A stretch of 28,816 nucleotides of DNA from Nymphaea colorata (taxonomy: Eukaryota > Streptophyta > Magnoliopsida > Nymphaeales > Nymphaeaceae). Of this stretch, positions 9,663 to 19,451 are shown piece after piece; position 1 is the first letter of the stretch, and each line of letters starts with the position of its first letter. A program made the position numbers and the translations under genes. The DNA is taken from assembly GCF_008831285.2 (NCBI RefSeq), contig NW_022205236.1:1-28816 (forward strand), read 5' to 3'. A model generated the notes under the pieces. The model was not told the origin of the DNA and made no database searches. It saw only the letters and a list, made by a program, of their open reading frames with translations.

Positions 9663-12274
9663 ATGTCTGAGTTTAGGCTCTTCGAGACCAACAAGAAGGC
9701 CTCCTTCCTCAGCAAGGCCAAGGACCACAAGGCCAAACGCGGGGAAGACGCCAAGAAGAATACCAGCATTCTCATACTCCAGAAGAACATTAGGGCCTTC
9801 ATGGCATTCAGGAGGAATGACTCGCCAGAGTACCCACTACTCATGAGCACGCCCGGTCCGTTGCCCAACCAGCTGTACGCTCAAGGCTTTGGACTTCCTC
9901 GTAGCCCTCTCCAAAATCTTGCGATTGAGATTCGTCAAGCAGGCAATTCAAGCCTTGTCCCGCAGGCAGGACTTCCTGCCCAATAATAACCTGGAATCAG
10001 CGATAATTGCCCACTCCTAGAGGCGGGAGCTGGCGGAGGCCGAATACCGAGGCATCCTGGGCGCCTTCCTGGGCCGGCTAAACAGCCAATACTTTTTCTC
10101 CTGCATGGGATTCAAGAACTTCAGAGCGGCACTGAAGACAGTGGTGGGCAGCCTGCACGACCTGGTCGACCTGGCCATCAGAATCTAGCCCTTCCAAGTG
10201 GCCAACCAGATCCTTGCGCATTACCTCTCCACCCACTAGAACCTGTCCCAGTAGCTGTACTCGGTGGAGGGCGAGGAGAGACTGCTGAAAAGCTACTACA
10301 ACTCGGTCGCCCTGCTGACCACGCCATCGATTCGAAGCAGGACAGCAACGCCATCATCCAGGTGGTCTCCATGCTGGTCCAGAAGCTGAGGAGGTACTTC
10401 ACCGGCCTGGTGATGCAGCGCTACAACATCGACCGCGGACTGTTCGAGTCTGTGGCCCTGCGGGAGGAAATCGAGGAGACGCTGAAGGAGAAGCGGGAGT
10501 GGGAGGAGTATTAGTCCCACCTGTACCACCTCTGCAAGATGATCCCCAGCATCATGGAAAGCTACATCTCCAAGGACAACAGGGCGCTCACCTACGCGCT
10601 CGATATACTGGTCGAAGTCACCAAGCTGGGCGAGTCTGTGGTGGCAGTCAACATCTCAGTGGAGGACTTCTTCGTACTGCTGGAGAAGCTGAACTCCAAG
10701 GCCATCCTGGGGAAGGAGGAGCAGATAAACAGGCACTACGAGTTCCTAATCGTGATCCTGATGATCGAGAAGTACCTGGAGGGACTCAACGATCTCAAGT
10801 TCTCGCAGCTGTTCAGGTACGAAGCCGACAGGCTCAAGGAAAGTATACGCAACTCGGTGATTAGGTTTGTCAAGGGGCTCATCAACTTCGACAATCAACT
10901 CACAATCGTTCACTAGATCTACAGGCATTCCATCGCCTTCCTCAACAACCTCTACAACAAGATCTTCCGCACTGGCCTACTGCGAACTTCAGTCTTCTAG
11001 GACGCGTCCATCAACATCTTCTAAGGTAAATCCCTCTCCACGTAGGCAACTACAAGTACAACAACTACGGCAACGCCAGTTACCTGAAATAGCTGAAGAA
11101 AATCGTGTAGCTTTGCCCCTTTTTGCTGCCGATCGACACTCGCTTCCTGGTCTTTCGGGAGATGGTGCGGAACTAGCCCTACTACGACCACGACTACGGC
11201 AGCAAGAGCATCAGCATCCACCGCGGCAGGGAGTTCGAGGACGCCATGGCCCAGCTCTACCACCGCAACATCAAGTCGCGCTTCCACATCAGGTTCATCA
11301 ACCAGCACGGCCACGAGGAAATGGGCATGGACGCAGGAGGGCTCACCAAGGAACTCCTCACCCGCCTCTTCAAGTAAGACACCATTGAGGTAGAATCGCC
11401 TTCGATCCGTCCAGGAAATGGTTCGTTTAGAACGATCGCAAGGAGCTGCTTCCCAATCCGGACTATTGGCGCTCTAGGAGGGAGCGCTGTGCAGGGAATA
11501 CGAGTTCATCGGCGCCTGTTGGGCAAGTCCCTGCGTGAGAACATATGTTGGGAGTGAAGTTCGCCGGCCGTTCCTGAACCTGCTGATCAACAACCGAAAC
11601 TCCTTCGACGACCTGCTGCTGATCGACGGCGACCTCTACCGCAGTCTGATCTTCATCGTCGAGATGGAGGAGGGCGTGGAGGACCTCTGCCTCACCTTCC
11701 AGTACCACGACAACCTCACCAAGAAGCTGGTCAGCCTCAAGCCTTCCGGCGAGAAGATCCGCGTGAGCAGCCAAAACAAGATGGAGTACGTGAACCTGCT
11801 CATCAACTACAAGGTGAACCGCTCGATGGAACGCCAGACTCGCAGCATCCGGAAGGGACTGAGGGCGGTCATCAACGACAACTGGATCCGCATGTTCAAC
11901 TATGCAGAGTTCAACTATCTGCTGTCCGGCACTGGCACCATCGACGTCAGCGATTGGATGAAGCACACCCACGTGATGGGGCAGAACTGCGAGCAGCTGA
12001 TCAGTGACTTCTGGGCCATTGTCTACGAGTTCACCGAGGAGGAAAGTCGCTGCTGCTCAAGTTCGTCACGTCGTGCGAGAGGCCAAGCTTCCTCGGCTTC
12101 AAGGACTTGCATCCTGCCTTCACCATCCGGGTGCTGCAGAAGGACGATAGCTCGCTGCCAGCCTCGCACACTTGCAGCAACGTCTTGGACCTGCCCTTCT
12201 ACTCCAGCAAGAAGATCATGAGGGAGAAATTGCTCTACGCCATCAAATCAGGCTCTGGCTTCGAAATGGGTTGA
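9663..12274 (+). CDS. HECT-type E3 ubiquitin ligase (UBE3B/UBE3C/Hul5-like)
   Basis: Starts MSEFRLFETNKKASFLSKAK only 21 bp after the MORN gene stop; TGA at 12272-12274; about 858 aa. The N-terminus has an IQ-like motif (ILILQKNIRAFMAFRR), as in UBE3B/C. A long helical region follows, then the HECT domain: RFHIRFINQHGHEEMGMDAG, LLPNPDY, EFIGRLLGKSLREN, WIRMFNYAEFNYLLSG, KFVTSCERPSFLGF. The catalytic cysteine lies in LPASHTCSNVLDLP near the C-terminus. Two 20-nt introns (11026-11045, 11374-11393). Single-base losses are inferred near 10322, 11466, 11513, 11553, 11567 and 12044, each inside conserved HECT or helical sequence, and one shift of the opposite sign near 9890. Ubiquitin transfer to substrates is the expected role. 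The reading frame is confident; whether the breaks are real is not. Confidence 0.88.
11026..11045 (+). other. 20-nt intron 1 in HECT gene
   Basis: GTAAATCCCTCTCCACGTAG, exactly 20 nt. Joins ...SINIFEG to NYKYNNYGNASYLKEL. Confidence 0.88.
11374..11393 (+). other. 20-nt intron 2 in HECT gene
   Basis: GTAAGACACCATTGAGGTAG, exactly 20 nt. Joins ...ELLTRLFK to IAFDPSRKWFVENDRKELLP, matching HECT-domain spacing before the LxPNP motif. Confidence 0.92.
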
Positions 12275-12481
12275 ATGATTGCTCGCCATGCATGTGTCAT
12301 CATTAATCCGTTATGAGAGGAGGGGTATTTTTTATTTAGGATTTATTGCTTAGGTTTTGTTGCATTCAACTGTGCGGAAGTGGAAGCTTTTTTTAGCTGT
12401 AATGCTCCATAAATGGGGTCCCCATTCAAGAGTTTATGAAAATAATGTTTTTGTGATGAACTTAAATCATGTTTGGTTTGG

Positions 12482-12895
12482 TCATTTCCTTGTTAGGGTC
12501 CCTTAGCCCACGTGTTTAAAATCAGCATAGTCCCAGCCAACGACAAAAGCATTGATTTTCTTGGACTATTAAAGACTGAAGTTGGGAGTTGAAACAACTC
12601 GATTGGGGAAGCCTTTGGAAACCACTTCCTCTTGGTTTGGAATGGTCTTTGCCACACTGAGACTGAATTTCGTGGCAGTCAAGGTTATGGTCTTCCCTTC
12701 TGCATCGTAGGACCATACGCCATCGATAGAAAAGGAGCTGTCCCAATTCCACATCTCCTAAAATTTGGAATCCCATGCTGAGTTATTGCTGTACAAATGA
12801 AAAGTCTGATCAACTTTGAGGGTCAAAGTTTAACCGTTGTGTTCCTTGTCGTCTTGGCTAACATTTGTGTATATATGGTCTGCTGCTGCCATCAT
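12482..12895 (-). CDS. Unknown 137-aa protein, copy 1
   Basis: An intact frame from ATG 12895 to TGA 12482-12484, no intron. The protein begins MMAAADHIYTNVSQDD and is rich in Thr/Ser, aromatic residues and alternating beta-like stretches (GETLTLKVDQTFHLYSNN, MWNWDSSFSIDGVWSY, KTITLTATKFSLSVA), suggesting a small beta-barrel or sandwich. There is no signal peptide and no recognisable family motif. A diverged paralogue lies at 13424-13832, and the two share their flanks as well, so the gene was duplicated as a unit of about 600 bp. Confidence 0.75.
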
Positions 12896-13017
12896 GATTA
12901 ATTACTCAACAGAATAAAATTATAGATTATAAAAGTTGCAATAAAAATATTAATCATTCAATCCTGTTTTACATTCATTTTTATGTCCTATCCTAAATAC
13001 TATTCCTATTCCCGAGG

Positions 13018-13341
13018 AGTGGAGTGTTTCCAATCAGGGAACCTGTATGAGTTCGTGAAGCCTCGGCTGTTCCTGCTGCAGTCGCAGTACGACTCGTGGG
13101 GCCTCATCCAAGTGCTGCAGTTCAGGTGCGTCCCCAACGTCAATCCCTCCAACCTCACCCGGTGCAACGACCAGAGAGGGCCTACATTTAGAAGTACAGG
13201 GGCAAGGTAAACGAGGCGATGGCCAACCTCAGCTCGGTGGACCGCAACGGCGTCTGGTCGGTTGCCTGCGTGCAGCACGGCTTCATCGACGGCTCTCTTT
13301 CCTTCTACAACTCCAACAACTACCGATCCCCCGCCAAGTAC
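13018..13341 (+). pseudogene. Internal fragment of the downstream esterase gene
   Basis: 324 bp almost identical to 16294-16618 in the second esterase gene. I see one substitution (GTTTCC versus GTTTTC, near 13029) and one missing T (GACCAGAG versus GACTCAGAG, near 13168). The fragment holds the Asp and His of the catalytic triad (QSQYDSWGL, CVQHGF) but not the nucleophile Ser, start or end, so it cannot make an enzyme. It sits exactly between the two copies of the 137-aa gene unit. Near-identity implies recent copying or gene conversion, or an assembly join. Confidence 0.88.
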
Positions 13342-13423
13342 TTTAGCTGTATTACTCCATACCTGATTGAAAAGCTAATGAAAATTATGTTTATGTGATG
13401 AACTTAGATCATGTTTGGCTTGG

Positions 13424-13832
13424 TCATTTCCTTGTTAGGGTCCCTTAGTATACGTGTTTAAAATTAGAATACTCCCAGCCAACAATAAAAGCTTTGATTT
13501 CCTTTGACTATTAAAGACTGAAGTTGGGAGTTGAGACAACTCGATTGGGAAAGCTTTGGAAACAACTTCCTCTTGGTTTGTTAGAGGCTCAGCGACACTG
13601 AGTTTGAAGTTGGTGGCAGTCAAGGTTATGGTCTTCCTTCTGCATCGTAGGACCATAAGCCATCGATTTCAAAGGCACTGTCCCAATTCCACGTCACCGC
13701 AGAGGAGTCCCATGCTGAGTTATTGCTGTACAAATGAAAAGTCTGATCCATTTTAAGGGTCATAGTTTAGCCGTTGTGGTTTTTGTCGTCTTTGCTAACG
13801 TTAGTGTAGATATGGTCTGCTGCTGCTATCAT
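13424..13832 (-). CDS. Unknown 136-aa protein, copy 2 (two frame breaks)
   Basis: Paralogue of the gene at 12482-12895, starting MIAAADHIYTNVSKDDKNHNG and ending at TGA 13424-13426. Against copy 1 it lacks one C in the run at 13635-13636 (GAAGG versus GAAGGG on the coding strand) and one G at 13547-13549 (TTTCCC versus TTCCCC on the coding strand). Both losses break the frame. With those restored the two proteins align along their whole length with many conservative changes. Either these are homopolymer errors in the assembly, or this copy is a recent pseudogene. It is divergent to the first esterase gene (start 14182). Confidence 0.65.
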
Positions 13833-14181
13833 GATTTATTCCCAATAAAATTATGGATTATAAATGTTGCAATAAAAATATTAAACATTCAATCCTGTTT
13901 TGCATTCATTTTATGTTTTTCTTAAGTATTATTGCATATTCCTTGAGGAGTTCTTGAGTCTGTCTTGAAAATTTGGTTTTAAATGAATTTCCAAAAATAT
14001 TAATAGAGGATCGTATGAAGGGAAAAAGATCCCACCTTGGAGAAAAAGCGAGAGCAAATGAATGGAAATGTGTGTTCAAAGGTATAGGCAATAATGGATG
14101 AAAAATCTGAGAGAGTTTTAAAGGGATGAGAGAGTGTGAGCAAGCCCTGCATGGCCGGCTTTATGATTCACCTATTATTAT
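13833..14181. promoter_or_regulatory. Divergent spacer, copy 2 / esterase A
   Basis: 349 bp of AT-rich DNA between divergent starts. The first part (to about 13950) resembles the equivalent upstream flank of copy 1 (about 12896-13018), including AATAAAATTAT.GATTATAAA.GTTGCAATAAAAATATTAA. It presumably carries both promoters. No gene seen. Confidence 0.45.
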
Positions 14182-15396
14182 ATGAAGGGAATTTGCCTAC
14201 TGATAACGTTGTGGGCATTGGGATTGGCATAAAATTTCACGCTGGTTAAATCGAAAGATCCTGCAGCTAAATGCCTAGATGGGTCGCCCGCAGCTTTTTA
14301 CTACCAAGGTGGAAGCTAAACCGATAAGTTCCTGATCTACTTCGAGGAGGGAGGGCTTTGCCGCGGAGACGGATTGGCTGATACCATGGAGTTCTGTTAC
14401 AACCGTTCCTTTACTAACTTAGGCAGTAGCTAAGCTTACCCCGCTTCACGTTCTTTTGATAACTTTCCCTTCCTCACCCCAGACTCATCGATCAATCCGT
14501 TCAGCACATGGAACAGAGTTTTCGTCTCATATTGCGATGGCTTTGGCCATGCTGGATCTCGTCTGGATCCCATTCGGCACAGAGATAGGGACATTTACTT
14601 CAGAGGCGGTAATAACACTATTGCCCATTTGGATTTCCTGAACCAAAAGTATGGGCTTTATTCTGCAAGCAACATTACGCTTACTGGGACTTCTGTGGGC
14701 GGCATTTCATCAGTTATGTGGAGCAACTACGTTTTTGAACAAGCTACAAATCCTCAAGGAGTCCTCATCATCCCTGATAGCAGCATTGTGATTCTCGATT
14801 TTCCCAACTTCTACAACAATAAGACTATGGATGACTACATCAAGGAGACTGCAAGGTTGGCTCTTTCTTAGACGCCACTTCCCTTGCATTAGTGTGTGAG
14901 ACGATATCCTTCCCAACTGTAGTGTCTTCAATCGAGCAACCTGCATGAATTCGTCAAGCCTCCTCTGTTCGCAATCCAATCTCAGTATGATCTGTGGGGA
15001 CTGCTTCAGGTCTTGCAGCTCAAGTGCATCCCCAATGTAAGGACTCCTAACCTCACTCTCTGCAACGATACGGAAAGGGCTTAGATTGAAAGATACAGGC
15101 AGAAGGTAAATGAAGGAATGAAAAATTTCACTTCTGTAGAAAGGAACGGAGGATGGTCCATCTCATGCGTGCAGCATGGGTTTGTTGATGAGTCTCTGGA
15201 GTATTTTGACTCTCATCATCACTATCGTGCGCCAGCAAAGTTTGGGAAGACTATCCGTGAGGGACTCATGAACTTTTTAAGCGGAAAGCAGAAATAATAT
15301 ATCGATGATAAAGATTGGCCCTTCAATACAGGCTGTAATGGACTAAAACTTAATAACAGCAATCAAAGACATCATCTTAGTAGTGATATTTAATGA
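14182..15396 (+). CDS. Secreted pectin acetylesterase/Notum-family hydrolase A
   Basis: One continuous frame of 404 codons plus TGA, no intron or frame break, with several UAR read as Glu. Signal peptide MKGICLLITLWALGLA. Family hallmarks are EEGGLCRGDG (oxyanion-hole region near residue 55), SYCDGFGHAG, nucleophile serine 171 in GTSVGG, the acid Asp in QSQYDLWGL, and His in SCVQHGF. Disulphide cysteines are present throughout. PAE/Notum enzymes are alpha/beta-hydrolases: plant and bacterial members remove acetyl groups from pectin, and animal Notum removes palmitoleate from Wnt. The ciliate substrate is unknown; secretion or delivery to food vacuoles is likely. The B copy lies 163 bp downstream in the same direction. 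Gene A is visibly more AT-rich than B. Confidence 0.92.
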
Positions 15397-15559
15397 AAAT
15401 CATGATGAAATTGATAAAAGGTATACTTTTTATCTATGTTATCGATGGCAATCTTTTGACCTGTTTGCCAATCTTCCAACGGAATGCAAATAGAATAAGC
15501 TCACAATGCCAACGTTGGCTATGGAAAATGCATGAGAATAAAGTAGGTTTTTTATTATT

Positions 15560-16759
15560 ATGAAGGTTGTTTATCTCCTGTTGGCGCTATCCGCCATCAC
15601 CCTCGCACAGAACTTCACCCTATTCAAATCGCAGGATCCTTCAGCCAAGTGCCTCGATGGCTCGCCCGCCGCCCTCTACTTCCAGCCAGGAACGTAACAG
15701 GACAAATTCCTCATCTTCTTCGAGGGAGGAGGGCTCTGCCGAGGTGACGGACTCGCCGAAACCATATAATACTGCTACAAGCGTTCCTTCACCAACCTGG
15801 GCAGCAGCTAAGACTACCCTATCTCAAGGTCATTCGACAGTTTCCCCTTCCTCACGCCCGACTCTCGCATCAATCCCTTCCACACCTGGAACAGAGTCTA
15901 CATTCCCTACTGTGACGGTTCTGTTCACGTGGGTTCCCGCCTGGATCCCGTCCAGTACAAGGACAGAAACCTTTACTTCCGCGGCAGCAACAACACCCTC
16001 GCCCACTTCGCCTTCCTCGACAAGCAATTTTCCCTCTTCTCCGCCACCAACATCACAGTCACCGGCACATCTGCAGGCGGACTAGCTTCATTCATATGGA
16101 GCAACCATGTCTTTGAGCATGCAGCCAACCCATAAGGAGTTCTCATCATTCCCGATAGTGGAACCATGATACTCGATTTCCCCAACATCTACAACAACAA
16201 GACACTGGTCGACTACACCATAGAGACTTACAAGCTGGTCCTGGAGGAAACCGAAATCCCCATGCCATAATGCGTAAAAAGGTATCCCAGCCAAGTGGAG
16301 TGTTTTCAATCAGGGAACCTGTATGAGTTCGTGAAGCCTCGGCTGTTCCTGCTGCAGTCGCAGTACGACTCGTGGGGCCTCATCCAAGTGCTGCAGTTCA
16401 GGTGCGTCCCCAACGTCAATCCCTCCAACCTCACCCGGTGCAACGACTCAGAGAGGGCCTACATTTAGAAGTACAGGGGCAAGGTAAACGAGGCGATGGC
16501 CAACCTCAGCTCGGTGGACCGCAACGGCGTCTGGTCGGTTGCCTGCGTGCAGCACGGCTTCATCGACGGCTCTCTTTCCTTCTACAACTCCAACAACTAC
16601 CGATCCCCCGCCAAGTACGGACAGACCATCCTGGTGGCCATCAGCAACTACCTCAGCGGAGCCGGAAGGCAGTTCATCGACGACGTAAACTGGCCTGATA
16701 ATGCGGGATGCAGCGGACTCAGCAATTTCGCATAGGCTGTCCCCATTGAATTCCCCTGA
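15560..16759 (+). CDS. Secreted pectin acetylesterase/Notum-family hydrolase B
   Basis: An unbroken frame of 399 codons plus TGA 16757-16759. Signal peptide MKVVYLLLALSAITLAQ. FEGGGLCRGDG near residue 55, YCDGSVHVGSRLDPV, nucleophile Ser171 in GTSAGG, Asp270 in QSQYDSWGL and His332 in CVQHGF make up a full catalytic set, so the enzyme looks active. Tandem paralogue of gene A with the same length and spacing of all motifs. In-frame UAR codons fall at surface or Glu-like positions (IEYCYKRSF, MPECVKRYP, YIEKYRG). A 324-bp internal piece is repeated almost exactly at 13018-13341. The substrate cannot be deduced. Confidence 0.94.
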
Positions 16760-16829
16760 TTATGTATACCATAATGCTAAGCCATAGGGTGATAGATTAT
16801 CTGTGTGGTAGGTATGCAGGGATGAATAA

Positions 16830-17546
16830 TCACTTCTTGTTCTTTTCTGACTTCCTGATGAATTCCCTTAGAATGCCGATCTTTTCGTTCTTGTGCTCGT
16901 TGAAGTTGAAGCCGTAGCGTTTCCCCTTCTTTATCTGTGAGAGATAGTCGTCAAGAGTCTTCTTGGAGATGTTGACCATCCTCGCGCCCTCTTCCAGTGG
17001 AATTTTGTCCCTTACTCCGATCCCCGCGTAGAGTTCCCTCCACCTCAGCACCTTCTATATGACGTGCTTGATCTTCCTCTCCTTCAGACGTCTACATTTG
17101 AGGTCGCTGTCCCAATCCTCTTCGGAATTGGCTTCGCTCTCGGAGTCAGAGTCGCTCTGCTCCATGATCGCGTCGATGTATTCCTTGCCGACCAGCACCG
17201 ATAGCCTTATGGTGGGGAAGGGAAGGTAGTCGCGCTCGCTTACCGCCATCTTGAACTTGGGGCAAAGCAGCCATATGCTGCCGTCCTCCAAAAAGTACTT
17301 CACTTCCTTGTCTACATAGGCTGGACGATTACTCAGGAAGGAGATGTTGTAGTTTCTTTCCATCAGCTTGACTAATTTCTTGACGATCAGATCTTTGGAG
17401 TCTGCGATGCACTCGGTGATATCAATGTTCTCGTACACTTCTTCAAAATCGTCGAACTGCACTTGTATATTCTTGACTATCCTTTTCCTGGGGGGCGGTT
17501 ATAAGGGTTTTTCTTCCTTTTTGGCTATCTTCTTGGACTTCTTCAT
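16830..17546 (-). CDS. Ciliate-type HTH DNA-binding protein
   Basis: An intact 238-aa frame, ATG 17546 to TGA 16830-16832. The N-terminus is strongly basic (MKKSKKIAKKEEKPLEPPPR) and could be a nuclear localisation signal. The middle has an acidic Ser/Asp/Glu stretch (SDSDSESEANSEEDWDSD). The C-terminal 75 residues hold IPLEEGARMVNISKKTLDDY followed by KKGKRYGFNFNEHKNEKIG. I recall this pattern (A..[LV].[IV]SKK[ST]LDDY..Q...G..YGF.F......K[IV]G.LR.F) from a family expanded in Tetrahymena and Paramecium. Nuclear, probably DNA-binding; the target is unknown. It converges on esterase B with a 70-bp gap. Confidence 0.75.
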
Positions 17547-17614
17547 GGTGGTGGTGCGATCAAAGAATTATAAGTATAGTGTGGCGGTACTGCGAGCAAT
17601 CAGTTTTAAAAAGA

Positions 17615-18988
17615 TCATGGAAGATCGTTGGCGCATGATTTTTTGGTCTACTCCACCTCGCCTATGCACTTTATCGCCTCCTATTCCCCCGCCTCCTCGC
17701 ACAGCGGTGGGATCTCACAGACTGTGGGCTTTGGCTTGGCGGGCTTGGACTTGTTCTTGTGGATGGGCTTCGATTTGGAGGGCTTCGCAAGGCCTGTCTC
17801 AATCTTTTGAGAAGGGCATTGAACGGTTTCCAAGCTTTCCTGCTTGTTGGGGGGTATTTGCACTCCTACGCTTCGTGCTTGTTCCTGGCTTCCTCTTCTT
17901 CCTGTTGGCGCTGGACGTGAGCCCTCAGCTGCATGAACTCCTCAGTGGCGAGAAGCTACTCGAACATCTCACCTACGTTATCTTCAGAATTACTCTCCTC
18001 TAGGTTGTAGAGGATCGACTCTATTTATGTCTTGACACTTTTGCGTGAGCATGTGCAGGATCGAGTGACTAATAGTTGTCTGAGCCAGTCGATGGTGGCG
18101 TAGTTGACTGCCTCCGCGATATTGAACCCGCAGTTGAATCCCTCGTGGTAGGCTCCTCCGAAGACCAGCATCATCTCTCCTGCCGAGTGCACCGCCTTCG
18201 AGATGCGCAGGTCGGGGTACTCTTTGAGGAGGACTTCGGGGTTGATGAGGAAGGTCTTGTGGCGGAGGAATTACTTGCACTGGAGGTACTGGGTGGGGTA
18301 GTGCTTCCTTGCTGCTGTCTCCAGGATGTGGCTGTCGGCAACTGCGATGGAGTACCATATCTTGGATTCCCCCTCGTGGATGTAGTTGATGGCCGAAAGA
18401 TCTAGATCTTACTTGTGCCAACTGAAGAAAGCCTTCCAAGTGCCGATATAGCAGTAAGGCTCAGTGACTCCTCTCACGCGATAGGGCATGGCATATCCCA
18501 AAAGGGAAGGCAATTAATTCATATTCCACTCGCCCGCCTCCTCGCCCATCAGCGTCCCCGTCAGGTCTGCCCCGTAGACGGGCGGAGAATACATCACGGT
18601 CTTCCAGAACTGAATCGATCCAAGTTTACCAATCTCTCCTTTTCCTCGGGGGTCTTGGACGAGACGGGGGCGTCCTGGCGTTCGGCGTACTTGCGGTAGG
18701 CGCGGAAGGTCATCTTGGGCTGTACGATATTGCGTGCTTCGAAGTAGCCTGCGTTTCCCTGTACGTTCTGCTCGATGGGGTGGGTGACGTGGAGGGAATC
18801 GAGCGCGGCCTGGTAGTTGGGCATGGTGCCCTTCCAGCCGGGGGGCGGCACCACCTCGGTTAGAGCCAACTTACTTTCACCATTCCAAAGTGATTCTTAT
18901 ATGTTCGATCGAGGTGGTGCGTGAATTCGTAGAAATTGGCGAACTGCTCGGGGGTGGGGTGCACCGTGGGACAGGCTTCGATGGGCAT
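17615..18988 (-). CDS. JmjN/JmjC histone demethylase (KDM4-like)
   Basis: About 444 aa with two 20-nt introns (18855-18874, 18610-18629). JmjN at residues 1-45 (CPTVHPTPEQFANFYEF; VVPPPGWKG). JmjC: FWKTVMYSPPVYGADLTGTL, NELPSLLGY, then iron ligands in FSWHKEDLDLSAINYIHEG (His and Glu; the Glu codon is TAA at 18409-18411), FLRHKTFLINPEVLL, and the distal His in GGAYHEGFNCGFNIAEAVNY. This is followed by a Cys-containing segment (RSCTCSRKSVK) as in KDM4 enzymes, a coiled coil (QRQQEEEEARNKHE) and a Lys/Pro-rich tail. No PHD or Tudor domain. Expected reaction: Fe(II)/2-oxoglutarate-dependent demethylation of histone trimethyl-lysine (H3K9/K36 in KDM4). One base seems lost in the C6 run at 17849-17854; otherwise the frame is intact. 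Confidence 0.9.
18610..18629 (-). other. 20-nt intron 2 in JmjC gene
   Basis: Minus-strand GTAAACTTGGATCGATTCAG, exactly 20 nt. Removal yields EEKERLFWKTVMYSPP, the conserved FWK...PP.YGAD of KDM4 proteins. Confidence 0.93.
18855..18874 (-). other. 20-nt intron 1 in JmjC gene
   Basis: Minus-strand GTAAGTTGGCTCTAACCGAG, exactly 20 nt. Removal joins HFGMVK to VVPPPGWKG, restoring the JmjN motif. Confidence 0.93.
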
Positions 18989-19046
18989 GCGATGGTCCTA
19001 CTCGGTATGTTATTATTATAGATTAAATGGACTCGAGCCATTTAAG

Positions 19047-19334
19047 ATGAGAGCTCGTTAGATTTTGAACCTTTTTCATCAGTTTTGGATAGCGTGCAAG
19101 TCGACGGGAGATGGGAAATTGGGAGCCCCAAATTCGGGAAGAAGCCTGAAGAATATGGACTTTTTATATGGTTTTGCGATGGGGGTAGAAAAGGCAAGGA
19201 TGCAGTTATTTGTGAATGAGGATGATGCGGAGTTGAGAAATGCGGCGGGGAATAAGAAATGGGGACGGGGTTGTGATGGAAGTTCCAGTAATAAAAAGAT
19301 CAAGAAGGCCGATAAAACAGCAAGGAGGAAATGA
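19047..19334 (+). CDS. Small basic protein, unknown
   Basis: A 95-aa frame from the first ATG after an upstream in-frame TGA to TGA 19332-19334. A short hydrophobic/aromatic core (MDFLYGFAMGVEKARMQLF) is followed by a Lys-rich tail (SSSNKKIKKADKTARRK) that could be a nuclear signal. No family recognised. It starts 58 bp from the divergent JmjC gene. The opposite strand is also open across part of the region, so coding status rests on composition and placement only. Confidence 0.5.
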
Positions 19335-19451
19335 TGCAACAGGCGGGAGTGGTTTTAATCAGAAGCGGAAAGGACAATAAAGATCGATGCCCTCCTATTC
19401 TGACGGCATAACAAGCTCAGATGGTTAATATAATCCAATATAATCCCAACA

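Noticed and set aside
11535-11554. A 20-nt GT...AG segment in the HECT domain
   Set aside because: Its translation (RENICWE) keeps the standard HECT spacing between GK and the following F/L motif, so it is coding.
15567-16085. Long Ser/Pro/Thr-rich plus-strand frame
   Set aside because: Out-of-frame shadow of esterase B.
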